Shown in pieces: positions 35,765-47,345 of a DNA stretch of 64,000 nucleotides; the first letter of the stretch is position 1, and every line of letters starts with the position of its first letter. This DNA comes from Tyto alba. Lineage: Eukaryota; Chordata; Aves; Strigiformes; Tytonidae. Under the pieces are notes generated by a model. It worked only from the letters and a program-made list of their open reading frames with translations, did no database searches and was not told where the DNA came from. Where the stretch lies: positions 992,001 to 1,056,000 of the forward strand of contig NW_024881278.1 of assembly GCF_018691265.1 (NCBI RefSeq), in the 5' to 3' direction. A program made the translations under genes and the position numbers.

Positions 35765-36807
35765 TGTTGTGGTTTGAACTCATAGGGCAACTGAGCATCT
35801 CACAGCCACTCACTTGCCAGGCTTGGGATTTGAAATAGGACTGGGAAGGGCAAGTCACCCATTATGGTCACAGGCAAAAGGCAGACTCATTAGGGGAAGG
35901 AAAAAAAAGAACATACATTTATTACAGACACTAACAATAACACATAACAGAGTAGGACAGTGAGAAGCACTGCCACATCTTGAGAACACCTTCCCCCCAC
36001 CCCTCCCTTCTTCCCGGGCTCAGCTCTGCTCCCGATATCTCTACCTCCTCCCCCAGCGGCGCAGGGGCAGGGAATGGGGGGTGCAGTCAGTGCTGCTGCT
36101 TCCACCCTCTGCGGTGGGGGGAGCTTCTGGAACTTGTTCCTCCTGCTCCATCGTGGTCCCCCTCTCACAGGAGACAGTCCTCCACAAACTTTCTCCAACG
36201 TCAGTACCTCTCACGGGCCGCAGTGTTTCCTTACACTGCTTCAGCGTGGGACACCAACTTTCTCCGACTGGATTCCCTCCCACGGCTGCAGCCCTTCCCG
36301 AGCTGCTCCGGTGTGGGACACCCCTGCATGCTGCAATCCTCCCAGCGCTGAATTACAGCAGCGGGGCTACCTTTTCCCACAAGACCCCGACCTTCTCCAG
36401 ACACAGTCACCTTGATCATCCATGCAAAATGAAACATGGGCCATAAATCAGTGTCTGCTCCACCGCAGATCTCCATGGGTGGCAGGGGGGGCCGCCCTGC
36501 CGTCTCCCCACAGGATACAGGGGGGTCTCTGCTCTGGCACACCTCCCCCCTCCTTTCTTCCTCCGTTCCTCCACTGACCTTGGTGCTCACGCAGCTGCAG
36601 CAACTCCTCCTCACCAGTCCCACTGCTCCTCACCACGTCCCTTCTTAAATACGTTCTGGCAGGGGCGCAGCTGATGGGCTCAGTTTTGGTGCAGAGGTGG
36701 AGCTGACTTGGAGCTGGGGGAGCTTCAAGAAGCTTCTCCCAGGGGGCTGCTCCTATAGCCCCCTCCCCTGATACCAAAAAGCCCACCACTCACTCAAACC
36801 CAGGACA
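35765..36807 (-). mobile_element. Solo LTR of an avian endogenous retrovirus
   Basis: On the minus strand the element begins TGTCCTGGGTTTGAG (36807) and ends TTCAAACCACAACA (35765), giving TG...CA termini. It has a TATA-like TATTTAAGAAGG box at 36640-36651 and an AATAAA signal at 35918-35923. These place U3 on the right, with R and U5 running leftwards. The order of blocks matches, by recall, a GC-rich LTR common in bird genomes: the GCTTCTTGAAGC block, the 'GAGCCCATCAGC' block, an internal degenerate tandem array, and a 3' part reading GAGTCTGCCTTTTGCC then GTGACCATAATGGGTGA. No retroviral gene lies on either side, so the internal region was lost, most simply by LTR-LTR recombination. No perfect target-site duplication is visible (left flank GGAAATT, right flank CTTATTATG). 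This suggests an old or rearranged insertion. The retroviral class is not assigned. Confidence 0.8.
36125..36345 (-). repeat. Degenerate tandem array inside the LTR
   Basis: At least four imperfect units of about 50-65 bp share the pattern CTGCTCC(A/G)GYGTGGG...CTCCCACGG...CTGCAG on the + strand. Examples are CTGCTCCATCGTGG, CTTCAGCGTGGGACA and CTGCTCCGGTGTGGGACA. Variable numbers of this unit are a known trait of this LTR type in birds. The units here have diverged strongly. Confidence 0.6.
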
Positions 36808-37618
36808 CTTATTATGAAGAGCATCAGTGACTTTTCTGACACAGTGCCTTTTTCCCTGAGACGTTGCCTTCTTTCCCCAGAGAAAAGGAACAAAAAATGA
36901 ACAGAAACAAAATCGAGTAATACTTAATTTCTCAGTAACTTCTACAGATGGATCTTTAACCAGATCATCTGAAATGGTAAATCACAGATGAACATTGAAA
37001 ATATGTTTCCTTTACAACAGTACACCTATCTTCACCCTCTTGCTCATTAATGTAGTATCTACCTGCCTGCAACGGCATTGAAGCAACTTTAAAAGTGAGC
37101 AATATCTTGATCCTGCTTTACTCAAAAGACTGCTGCAATCAAAAGGAAAGCCAGAAGTAGATGAAAACCTATTTCACTAATGTAATAACAATAATTCTAT
37201 AAACATATTAACAATATCCTGCCTCACTCTTAATTTTATTTTCTCTCCCTTATATTCATTTAGAAGGATAATGATATCACTTGTTATTCTGTCTAATCTT
37301 TGTTGAGCATACAGGCTAGGAGAAAGACAAATGAGATTGTTGGCATTTAGACAAAAAGGCAGATACTGTGGGACATAATTTGGGTGTAATAAATTATTAG
37401 GCAGGTACATACTTGTAATTGGCACTTAGTTCTGCAAGTTTATTACAAATGTGGTTGTATTAGTAATAGGTCCACAATGTGCTTCCAGCTATTATTCAAG
37501 AGAGTAAATCTTACTCATGCAAGTTCAGTTGAATTCAAGGCAAACTATTCTACAATGAAAGCTCACAGAAGCCAGTGCTGCATGAGTTGGGATTGATCAA
37601 TACGTTCAGTGCCATTTA

Positions 37619-37661
37619 TGGGTTTTGTTTTGTTTTAGATTGGTGTTTGTTTTGATTTTTG
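37619..37661. repeat. T/G-rich simple repeat
   Basis: T tracts are interrupted by single G or GG (GGGTTTTGTTTTGTTTT, then GTGTTTGTTTTG). It is the same type of sequence as at 4896, 44326 and 55043. Confidence 0.65.
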
Positions 37662-40600
37662 TTATTACTTCAAATTAAATTTATCTGTAATTTCATTTGT
37701 AGAAAATGGAGACAAAACATTAAAACAGCATGCTTTCAAATAAATCCTAATTACTTACAAATGCAAATGTATCAACTAGGCTTGGACATGCAATTAGATA
37801 GCTAATTATTAGGAAAAAAAAGACAATTGCAGACTGTAACACATGCTGTCAGGTCCTGCGTTCACAAAATATAATATCATCTTTGAGTGGCCTGGGAAGA
37901 AGCTTTTGCTGTTTTCCAGGGGATACAAATGATGGATGGAGTCACCAGGGGGGATCGATAAGAGCCTGCCACAGTGGGATTTGGTGATGTGTCACCTCGG
38001 CTCTCCCTGGCAGCAGCTTGTAAGAGACATGGCAGGACTGGGGCACTGGTTAGAGAGTTCCAAGCTGTGGCCTTATCCTGGGCGCTGCCAACTGCACCCA
38101 GGCTCCCATGTGAGCAGTGGAGAGATTGTAAGAACGGGGCAAGAAGCACATTTGCCAGTTCCACAATTCTGGTATTCTCTTTGCTAAGGGATTCTGACAG
38201 AGGAGTTCCACAGAAATGAATACATTTTTACAGTTCTGCTTGTCTGCAAAGAAACTTCTCCAGGAAATCTTTCCTGTATAATAGTCTTATTTATATCACA
38301 GGCCTACCCGCAATCCTTTGAAGGCCTCACGTCTCTTCTTACACACACATAGCCCAACCGAGTAACGCCACTACAACAACCACCCGCCGTGAGCAAAGCT
38401 GGGAGAAGGGGAAACCAAAGCTCTCCAGAGTAAATTTCTGTCCCTAGGCTGCTAAGAGAGCATAGAGCTGACACAAAGGTAATAAAGAAGAAAACTTCTC
38501 TGCATGAGCCACCCATCAGCAGAATATGATTAGACTAAGATCACGATAAAAACAGATTTGCCCAAAGAAAGATTCTGCAGAAGGAATAACTCTCTAACGA
38601 TACACCTCACGAGCTGCTCATTTGCTGATGTAAGAGAGATCTTAATCCTCTTAGAAAAATCACCAGAGATGAATAAAAAGCTGGGTTTATTTTATATGTT
38701 ATTCTTAAGCATTTTCCTGCTGATAAACTCTCCATGTTTCCAGATGCTTTTGAGACTTTATATATCATGGCTCTGATAGCAATTAAGAGAATGCTACACG
38801 AATCCATCTGACAGAAATTATCTTTTGGTGTCAGGATTTTGCCATGTAATATTTCCAGCTGCATGCTTTCTGAAATGCTATTACTGCTTACAGAAATGTA
38901 AAACAAATCTGTCATTTACCTTTTTTTCACTGTACCAAACACACAAAAAGTATAAAAACACTGAAAGCATTTTAAAGCATTCCTAATACGCTTTGCTTAC
39001 AAGAAGCTAAAATAGTTTTCCAGATCAGCCCATGAATTGAGCATCAATATAAAATGCAGATGGCAGTGCCATTCAGCATGCATCCACACCAGCCAACTTC
39101 CCCGTTGGACAACTTTCACTGAGGATTTTGTAGCCTGTGGCACTGGCATAAGATCGCTTCAACTGATTGATTCAGCTCATTCCTAGAGTTACACATTAGA
39201 AATGGCAACAATGGTAAAAGCATGAGCAGAGACGGGGCAGGAGAAGATGGGAGCCAGACGATGATTCTTGGTGTAAGAGTAAATTTAGCCCAGCAATCTC
39301 AGCAGAGGCAACTGTGGCAAAATGGGATTTGTCATAAATCCCTTTAGATCCCATACGGCTGGTGTGAGTGCATTCAGGAGAGAAAGAAACGCTAACGTCA
39401 TCTGCACGAGCTAGGTGGCACTCAATGTACCTGACTGTGTTTCTGTCCTTTGGGATTTTTTTAAAAGCACTCTCAGGGATTTCTCTGCGTATAAACCCCT
39501 CACAACTCACCTGCCATTTTTAAGGCTGTGCTTTGAAGCAGCCACTCAAAATAAATAATATCCTATTGTGTGAGTAGCCTTGTTATAAGCGAGGAGACCA
39601 TACATAAGGTGAAGTAGATTGTTGTGATTAAAGGATTGCAGCACTTTTCCCTTAATCATCAATTTGCAGCGCCTTTTCTTTTCAGGTATACGGTACCATA
39701 GCTACTTGAACTACAGCATGAGATACTTTTCTTCTCAACAGCTCATTTACTTGTGGTTCCTCTTTCTTCTCACTCACATGCTTTCATATTATTTCTGTTT
39801 TTACAAAGCTCAACTTGGCTACAAGACTAACTTCTGTTCTTATTCCAATTCTCTGGGGCGTCACACGATTTTTTTGTTTTTCAAGACGAACAAAGTCAAG
39901 TCATACCAATTCCAGCCACCACAAACATAGAGGAAACGCTAACAGTCAGGAGCCACAAGAAAAAAAACCCTCAAGGTACTTGAAATGCTATATAGACAGG
40001 ATGTATACACTGTGCCCTATCCCCGCTGAAATCTTTGATTGTTTAGGCAGCAGTCTATGTCAAAATCCATTTCAATAATACCCTAACTGTCTCAGCAGCC
40101 TCCTCTCATTTAGTAGATTCAATCATTTCTTGCTGATGGAAAGCAGAAATCACAACTAAAAGATGCCATTTACAGTACATTTCTCCCATGACTGTAATGT
40201 TTTATCACTTACAATCTTTTGGACAAGATTCCATATCTTGCTCAATGTGTCATGAAAAGGGAAAACAAACATGAGGCAGCGGCAGCTTTGTCACATCTTT
40301 ACTGAACTCATTAATCAATGTTTGTACCGTTAGTGAACCAAAAACCGGGCAGGACAGCAAAGGCCCCTAATGCTGCCTGTAGCCTTGGGGCTTTTTTCCC
40401 TCCAATGCAAATAATTTGCCTGTATTTCATACTGCTAAAAGTCATGTCTATTATTCAGTTATTCAAAATACTTCAGCATTATTCATATCTTATGAGCCCA
40501 GAGTGAAAGCAGGTTAACTGGTTTGTGTCAGATTATGAGTCTAATCCAGGAACTCCAAGCAGTCAAGTCAGATTAGCAGTACTTCATTCCCTTAGAAAAA

Positions 40601-40769
40601 TCCATTACACTGAAAGGTCCTGATCCTGTACAGTTGAAAAGCATGGGAAAACTGTCATTAAACCAAATGAGAACACTTTCAAATAATAAAACCCATTCAA
40701 TCTTTGTTGCAGTAGGAAAGAAATATATCTAATCAAAAGCAATTTGAAATTTTCACATATCTCTTTTCC

Positions 40770-40820
40770 AAAAAAAAATAAACCAAAACAACAAAACCAA
40801 CACAAACCAAACAAAAATCC
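40770..40820. repeat. A/C-rich simple repeat
   Basis: An A tract is followed by AAACC and AAAC units (ACCAAAACAACAAAACC and onward). This is the complement of the T/G-rich tracts seen elsewhere in the window. Confidence 0.7.
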
Positions 40821-43800
40821 ACCTTAAAAATATCTGGAAAGCATTCATTTATAACAGAAAACACAAATTTTCAGAGTGCTTTGGGGCTATATATTTCTTG
40901 CTGGATAAGTAGATTATTGGAACTAATTTTCTTTCCCTGCACATTCTGTATGCTAAATTGAGGAGGAGGGAGATCTGGTTGGTTTCTGCAGTAAGAAGCA
41001 TTCATTCAAGGAATGCCCTCTGATGTGTCTATGGCAACATCAGCTAATGACTATTCATTACATCAAGTGAACATCTTTACAACTTGCTCCCCAGGTCTAC
41101 TGAAAAGAGCAACAACAAAGCCATTACGAAGAGTCTGAAAATCATGCAAGTATACCCTGCCTCTGAAAAGCTGAGTGACTCACTCTTCCCAGATGGTCTC
41201 CTCATTTCTCATGGTGAAAGGCCCTGGTTGTCAGATGTGTTGAGCACCTATAATTCAGTCAATAGAATTTCTGCTGTAGGCTCGAAACTGAGAACTGATT
41301 TTGTAAAACTATTAAACTCCTGTAATAATCACTTTGCAAAGATTGTTTTTCTTGTTATCATGCTATATCTTCACTTTCCATGACAAAAATGGATACAAGA
41401 CATAAAGGACACAATGCATTTAGGCCACATCTTCCAAGGACACTACCTGGCAATAAAACACAGTCCTGGAGATAGCTTATTCATTGAGCGTGCACAGTGG
41501 CTTGAGTTGGCTTCGACCTCACCTTTCCAACTTCATCTCAGCTCTGCTTTGCCCTTTTTGTAGCTGATTTCCTTCTTACCTATTATACCGCCTATGTCCT
41601 TTGCACTAGGGTTGTAGAAGCCAGAAAGGGGGTGTTTTAAGTGAATTGTCTTCAACTTTTTCTTGCAAGAAAGATATGAGAATTGCCTATTCACCCTGCA
41701 TAAAGACTGTTAGTATTTATTCTGTGGCGGACTGTAAAGACATTGAAAACTCACAAGAAAACATCGGATTCCCATTATGGCTGTGAACATTATTCAAGCT
41801 GAGCTTTAGAGAAGTAATTAAACTAGAAATAGCAATTATGGTGAACAATTTTTCTCCTAATTTTTCTAAGGCAAAACCCCTTGGATCACAGATGATCCTC
41901 AGTATCCCCCACCTCTCAGCCTGACTCTTTCAATGACTAGTTCTATTTGTTCACATCATCAAAAGTCTCAGGTAACACTATTTACTACTATTTCATCAAT
42001 GTCACCTGAATTCATATCATCTTCCTAAATCAGGTAAATCAAATAATAAGTAATCAAAACTTGTCAAAGGCTGATGGTCATGAAAGGACAACCATTTCTG
42101 AACAGAATCTTCCAGCATCATTTATACTGTTAATCGACAGAACTGAATGCTTGAGATACAGCCACTCTTTCAGAACAAAACAAAATGAGGATTTTATCCT
42201 TACGTTTTGGTGATGGCAGATGAAAGGGGACATATGCCCAATAATAGCCAACTACACACCCTGTATCTGCTGTAAGCGAATAATTGACCTGCAGATGCAA
42301 CATACTAAAATCAGTAAGTGCACCTGTAGGGATTCTGTAATTTACCCCGCTGTGAGACAGGGAGTGCAGGGCCACTGGTTATCCATAGAAGATATGATTA
42401 CCCAGCATGAAAAGGAATTTAATGACCTTGCAATGCCCTCTCTTTGATAGCCACTTGCTACGTGTGATCAAAAGTATGAGGCTGCATACCACACCATAGA
42501 GTTAATAAATAGTTTCTCCAGGAAATCTCTTTCTGAGCACCAAGAGACTACAGATTTCTTCAAATACACTTGACCTTTACATAACACTTAATTCCCAGGA
42601 GGTATCCAAAAATGACGGACCCATCTGTAAAGTCATTCTTTCATCAAATTAAATGTTTGACAGCATCCAGCACATTTAACTTTCATCTAAGCAGAGACAT
42701 AGTAACTTGCCCTGTTTCCAATAGTCTGAAATTTGAGGGTAAACACACTGATTAATTATCTATTTTCTTAAACCATTGCCATTTTTAAGATAGAGCTTCA
42801 GCTATCTAGTGGAGAATATGCCTATAAAGTAAGGATTTAAAAAACTCAGAATTGAGTGATGGTTTATTCAAGATCAAAAGATAGGCAGGTGTCAAAATTC
42901 ATATTTGATAACACATCATCCATCAGCTTTGATTCTCTTCCTAAAGTTTACATTTTTCATTCCACTGCCACAGTAATGACATTTTGCACAACACATCATG
43001 CTACACTTTATATTCTCCTATAAAAGCAATTTTTATTCTTGTTTCTAAGTCTGTATCCAAGCTTAACTTAAGCTTTGCATTTTGATAAGGTAAATCATAT
43101 AAAAAGGTGCACAATTGACAAAAATGCATTCTTTCCTATTTTAAACTCCCTGGTGATTACTAGAAAAAGGCAGCATATACCCCATTAAGAAGTGTTATGT
43201 TTCTGTATACAAACTTTATTTCTAATGGCTTATTCTTTCAGAATAAGATTACCTCATTAGCATGGTGGAACGAGTTTGTGTAAATGAATGGTACCTATAT
43301 TGTCAGTAAAGCTGAAATGCTATTACATACATACTTCTCTAGGGATATTCAAGTAAGATTTAAATCAATTCACAGCACATTTTTATGGTATAAAAAGGAG
43401 GAAGAAAACTGGGACATCTGGTGTGAGGTGACCTTCCCTTGGGACACAAAACTATTGATCCCATTTTATCCAGCATCTGTTAGATGTCATGGTAAGTGCA
43501 ATTAAATATGTGGTATGCTGTAATTCTCATTTGTTGCATTTTCCTGAAGGCAGAAAGCACCTTTCCAAATTCTAATATTTACCCCCTATAATATCTGTCC
43601 CCACTTTCAAGTAATAACAGCTGGACTTCACTAATCAGGAGGAAAGTTCACTTTACATTCCCTTCAGAACTCAGATCTCTGATGTTTCTCTAATGAAGAG
43701 ATGACAAATTCCTGTCATCTTCATCATCTGATTTCTTTATCATCTACAGGTCACTGACCTACTCTACACTCAAATTCACAGGTGTTTAATGAACAAACTC

Positions 43801-44325
43801 AATTAACTGTTTACTACGTATGTAACACAAGAGATTAATTTAAATAAACTAAGTATTTTAACACATAGAAAAAGCTGTTAATATGTTGGAAGAATGCCTG
43901 CATTCACTTACATTTCATATGATGACTTTTCCATAGTTTTAAAATAGACTCGGTATCACAGATCCAAAGGATTTTAAATGCAAACTTTTTTTCACTAACC
44001 AAATGCAATGTTGTGTGCATTATACATACAATAATCTTTTATCTGTATCCCAAACACAAATCACGCTCCAGATAACTTCTTCATTATTGGCCAACAATAC
44101 TCATACTGAGCTTTCTATCTTTTGTACACAGATGAAAGATTGAGACCCATGCTATACACCCATGGCAGTCAGAGACCATAACTTCCTTTTAATCATGCAA
44201 AATTCCTCACACTTCTTAATATTTTGTAGCTATACAGTCCTGAATGGACTGAAAAAATCAATCTATACCCTTCCTATACCAGCCACTTCATCACTAGTGA
44301 ATAAGTCTTTTATTATAATTCCATC

Positions 44326-44403
44326 TTTTTTTTGTTTGTTTGTTTGGGTTTTTTTGTTGTTTTTTGTTGTTGTTGTTGTTGTTTTGTTTTGTTGTTTTTT
44401 TGT
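44326..44403. repeat. T/G simple repeat, TTTG and TTG units
   Basis: The order is TTTTTTTT, three TTTG units, a GGG-interrupted T tract, five TTG units, then TTTTG units. It is the longest T/G-rich tract in the window and it terminates a hydrophobic false ORF on +. Confidence 0.85.
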
Positions 44404-46885
44404 GGTGCAGTTTTGAAGTCATTCACATAACTGTGTAGAAAGCCAAGTCAACAGGAGGAGGCTTTAAAAGGATCTGCATTTGGCCAGTTTTTGAAAGAGT
44501 TTTTAGTCATTGTGAAGAATCAGAGCTTAGAAAAAGTCTGACTGCTTGTTTTCAAATTTAAAAAAAAAAAGCGCAGCTTTTTTATCCACGTAACACATAT
44601 ATCACTTGCATGAGCAAAATCTTCACTGACTTTTGACTGCAGTAATTACAAAGCATTTACTTTAATAGGTGACTTGCTTAAGATTCATGACTAAAAAAAC
44701 TCCAAACAACTCCTGCCACAAGCCCCCAGCCTTGAAAACTCCTTTACAGAAGATCTATCATTTGGTGCCACCATGCACCACAGTGTTACAAGCTGAAAAG
44801 CAAACTCCACACTACCAAACCAAACCACCCCGCCTCTGACACTTCAGCAGGAACCTCAGCCTGCATTTCTGTGAGCACTGGAACAAAGGTGGCAAAAACT
44901 GGCCACATAGATGGCATAAAGAATCTTCCAAAATACACTGACCCTCACTAGGGCAACCTCTGAGTAAACCACCGTAACTCTCCCTTAGCAAAAGCTGTTA
45001 TTCACAACAGCTTTGTGCAGTGTCAGGATGAAATTTCAGAGAGATTTACCTACAGAGAAAATCTGAAATTTGAAATAAGCCAGACTTCAACATAAAAATT
45101 CCAGTTTCCAAACATGCTAAATTTTAAGATGCACCCTTCCTTCATATTTTAATAGGACCTCAGGCAGATTTAATAAATCTCAGATAGATTTCTGAATGAC
45201 TGCTCATGAAGTAAAGCACCACACAGCAGGAATAAAGCTCTGACACTGAGTGATCTGTAATGTAAAAACTGTCAGACTTTGCAGGTTTTTACTAAATCTT
45301 CAGCCTAAATTACTTTATTAGTCAGAGCTACAGAGAGATTAATATGGCCTTAGAGCCCCAGAGCCAACTTAATTTGGTACTGCCATCTGTACAGGCTAGT
45401 TAAATGTTTTTGTGTAGTTTTTTTCTTTTCTCATCCCTTTCAGATGCTCAGACCATTACAGGAACCTGAGCAGGATTACTACTATCAATCTGAAGTGCAC
45501 AAGGCCTTTGTGTTTCTTTTGATGGACATTAAAATCAGAATTCATAATTCGAGAAAATGTCTCCATCACTCTAATTAGGACTTGCCTCATTTCCCATTCT
45601 TTCTGGGACAAAGACACAAAAGAAGTGAAGTAAAATTACTCCTTCTGGAGAGGGATCATGAGCAAACAATTTTGGTGCAGGGGCAGCTGATTCTATCCAT
45701 TGGACCAGTACAATGCAATGACTGTACATTTAATACACGTGCTATAACTAATTTTCTCATCCTTCCTTCCTCTCTGGTTTTGCAGCGAAAAGGTTTGAGA
45801 ACTTGGCACATTTGGAGCACACATTGGAACAACTTCTTGGCAGACACACAGGTTTTGAGATCCAATTTGAATATGATGAAGGAGTAGACCGTGACCCAGG
45901 AAAGCACTTAAATGTATGATTTGCATTACGGTAGTAATCCTACTAGTTCAGTTTTAGTGAGCTAACACGTTACTACTAAAACCCATCTATTTCTGAGTAT
46001 TCAAAAATGAAGCGGGGTTCTGACTTGCAAGGGTTTAAGGAATTTTTCCATTTGCTGATTTCACAGCTCAGAAGGAGTAGGAAAACAACTTAGCCTCTTA
46101 ACTGAAGATGACCGTCAACTTTCCAAATAGAAATGCATAATTTTCTCTTTTCTGGTCAAAAGTAGTTTTCAAAAGAAGTGGAAAGGCTGGAAAAAGTTGG
46201 TTTGGTATAAAACATTAAGGCTTTATTCTCAATCACCAACTGGAGTTTTTGACAGGAGAGGGCAAGAGCTGGTAGCCACAAAAGCTATCTGTGTGATAAG
46301 CAAGTGGGAAACTCCTCAGGACAGCTGACTTTCTGTTTAAGTGGAAACACAGGCTTGACTCTAAACTCTGGGGATGCTGATCAAAGCAGGTCACTCGCCT
46401 TTGCAAAACAGACCATCTGATCTCCATTTTGTATCAACAATAGATGAACTGATGAACTAACCACAAGTCTGACATAATAAAGGCAAAAAGCTTTCAGCCT
46501 ACAATAAACTTACCTTGAGGCTAAAAGAATATCGTCTTTGAATGTTTTCTGCCATTACTTGATCTGTGTCACCCAATTAATACTAATACACTACCCAGCT
46601 AATACGAGGACTTCAAGGATTTGTTGCCCATCACCATGATGGTAATGAAGCATTCAGCACAAGATAAGAGTCATGAGGTCATTTTATTCTGGTTTTTAAA
46701 ATATATTCAGTGAAGTAAAATTCCAATTTTTTGCTGCAATACACTTTTATTATGCGCAGGTTTATAAATTCCTCTCCAGCATGCTATGGCTCAAAGCTTC
46801 TTAACAATATTTATTTTAAAATCTTAAACGTTCATGTACAATTCACTCTCAATGTCTTCTCTTTTTTAGGAAACTCAGTTTTAGA

Positions 46886-46902
46886 AACACACACACATAT
46901 AA
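46886..46902. repeat. Short CA microsatellite
   Basis: A short (CA)n run follows GAAA and passes into ATATAAGTATGTAT. It is too short to be highly variable. Confidence 0.7.
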
Positions 46903-47261
46903 GTATGTATACATAAAGGCATATATCTATAAATATGTATTCAAAAGCATGGTTTATAATTGCCAGTATTTCTATCAGCACTATCACAAATGAAACATTC
47001 TGAACAGTTTAATTCTTGAAAAAAAAAAAAAAATCAAAAAACTGTATTTCTTCTGTGTGAAAGAATGAGAGATTTCCAAATTTCTTCCAGAAACATGCAT
47101 AAGGTAGCAGTCCTAGCTACCTCGGCATGAAGGTTCATTTACCTTGATGAAAAACAGGGTAAGGGAATCTAAGCAGAGCCTCTATACACTTTCAGGGCTA
47201 AATAGCTCCTCTAAAGCTTTTATCTACACTGAACTCCCACTGGGAGTGCCAACATACCTTG

Positions 47262-47345
47262 ATCTCTTTGTACGCTACTCTCCATCTATAAAACAGGGAT
47301 ATTAGTCAATGCCAAAAAGGAGCTCTGCAATATATTAAAGAGCAT
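47262..47345 (+). repeat. Possible MIR-like relic
   Basis: CTCTCCATCTATAAAACAGG followed by GATATTAGT resembles the 'CATCTGTAAAATGGGGATAATA' segment of MIR in forward orientation. The AATATATTAAAGAGCATCAG block downstream could be the degraded 'GGATTAAATGAGTT' segment. Flanking MIR blocks are not recognisable. Confidence 0.32.
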
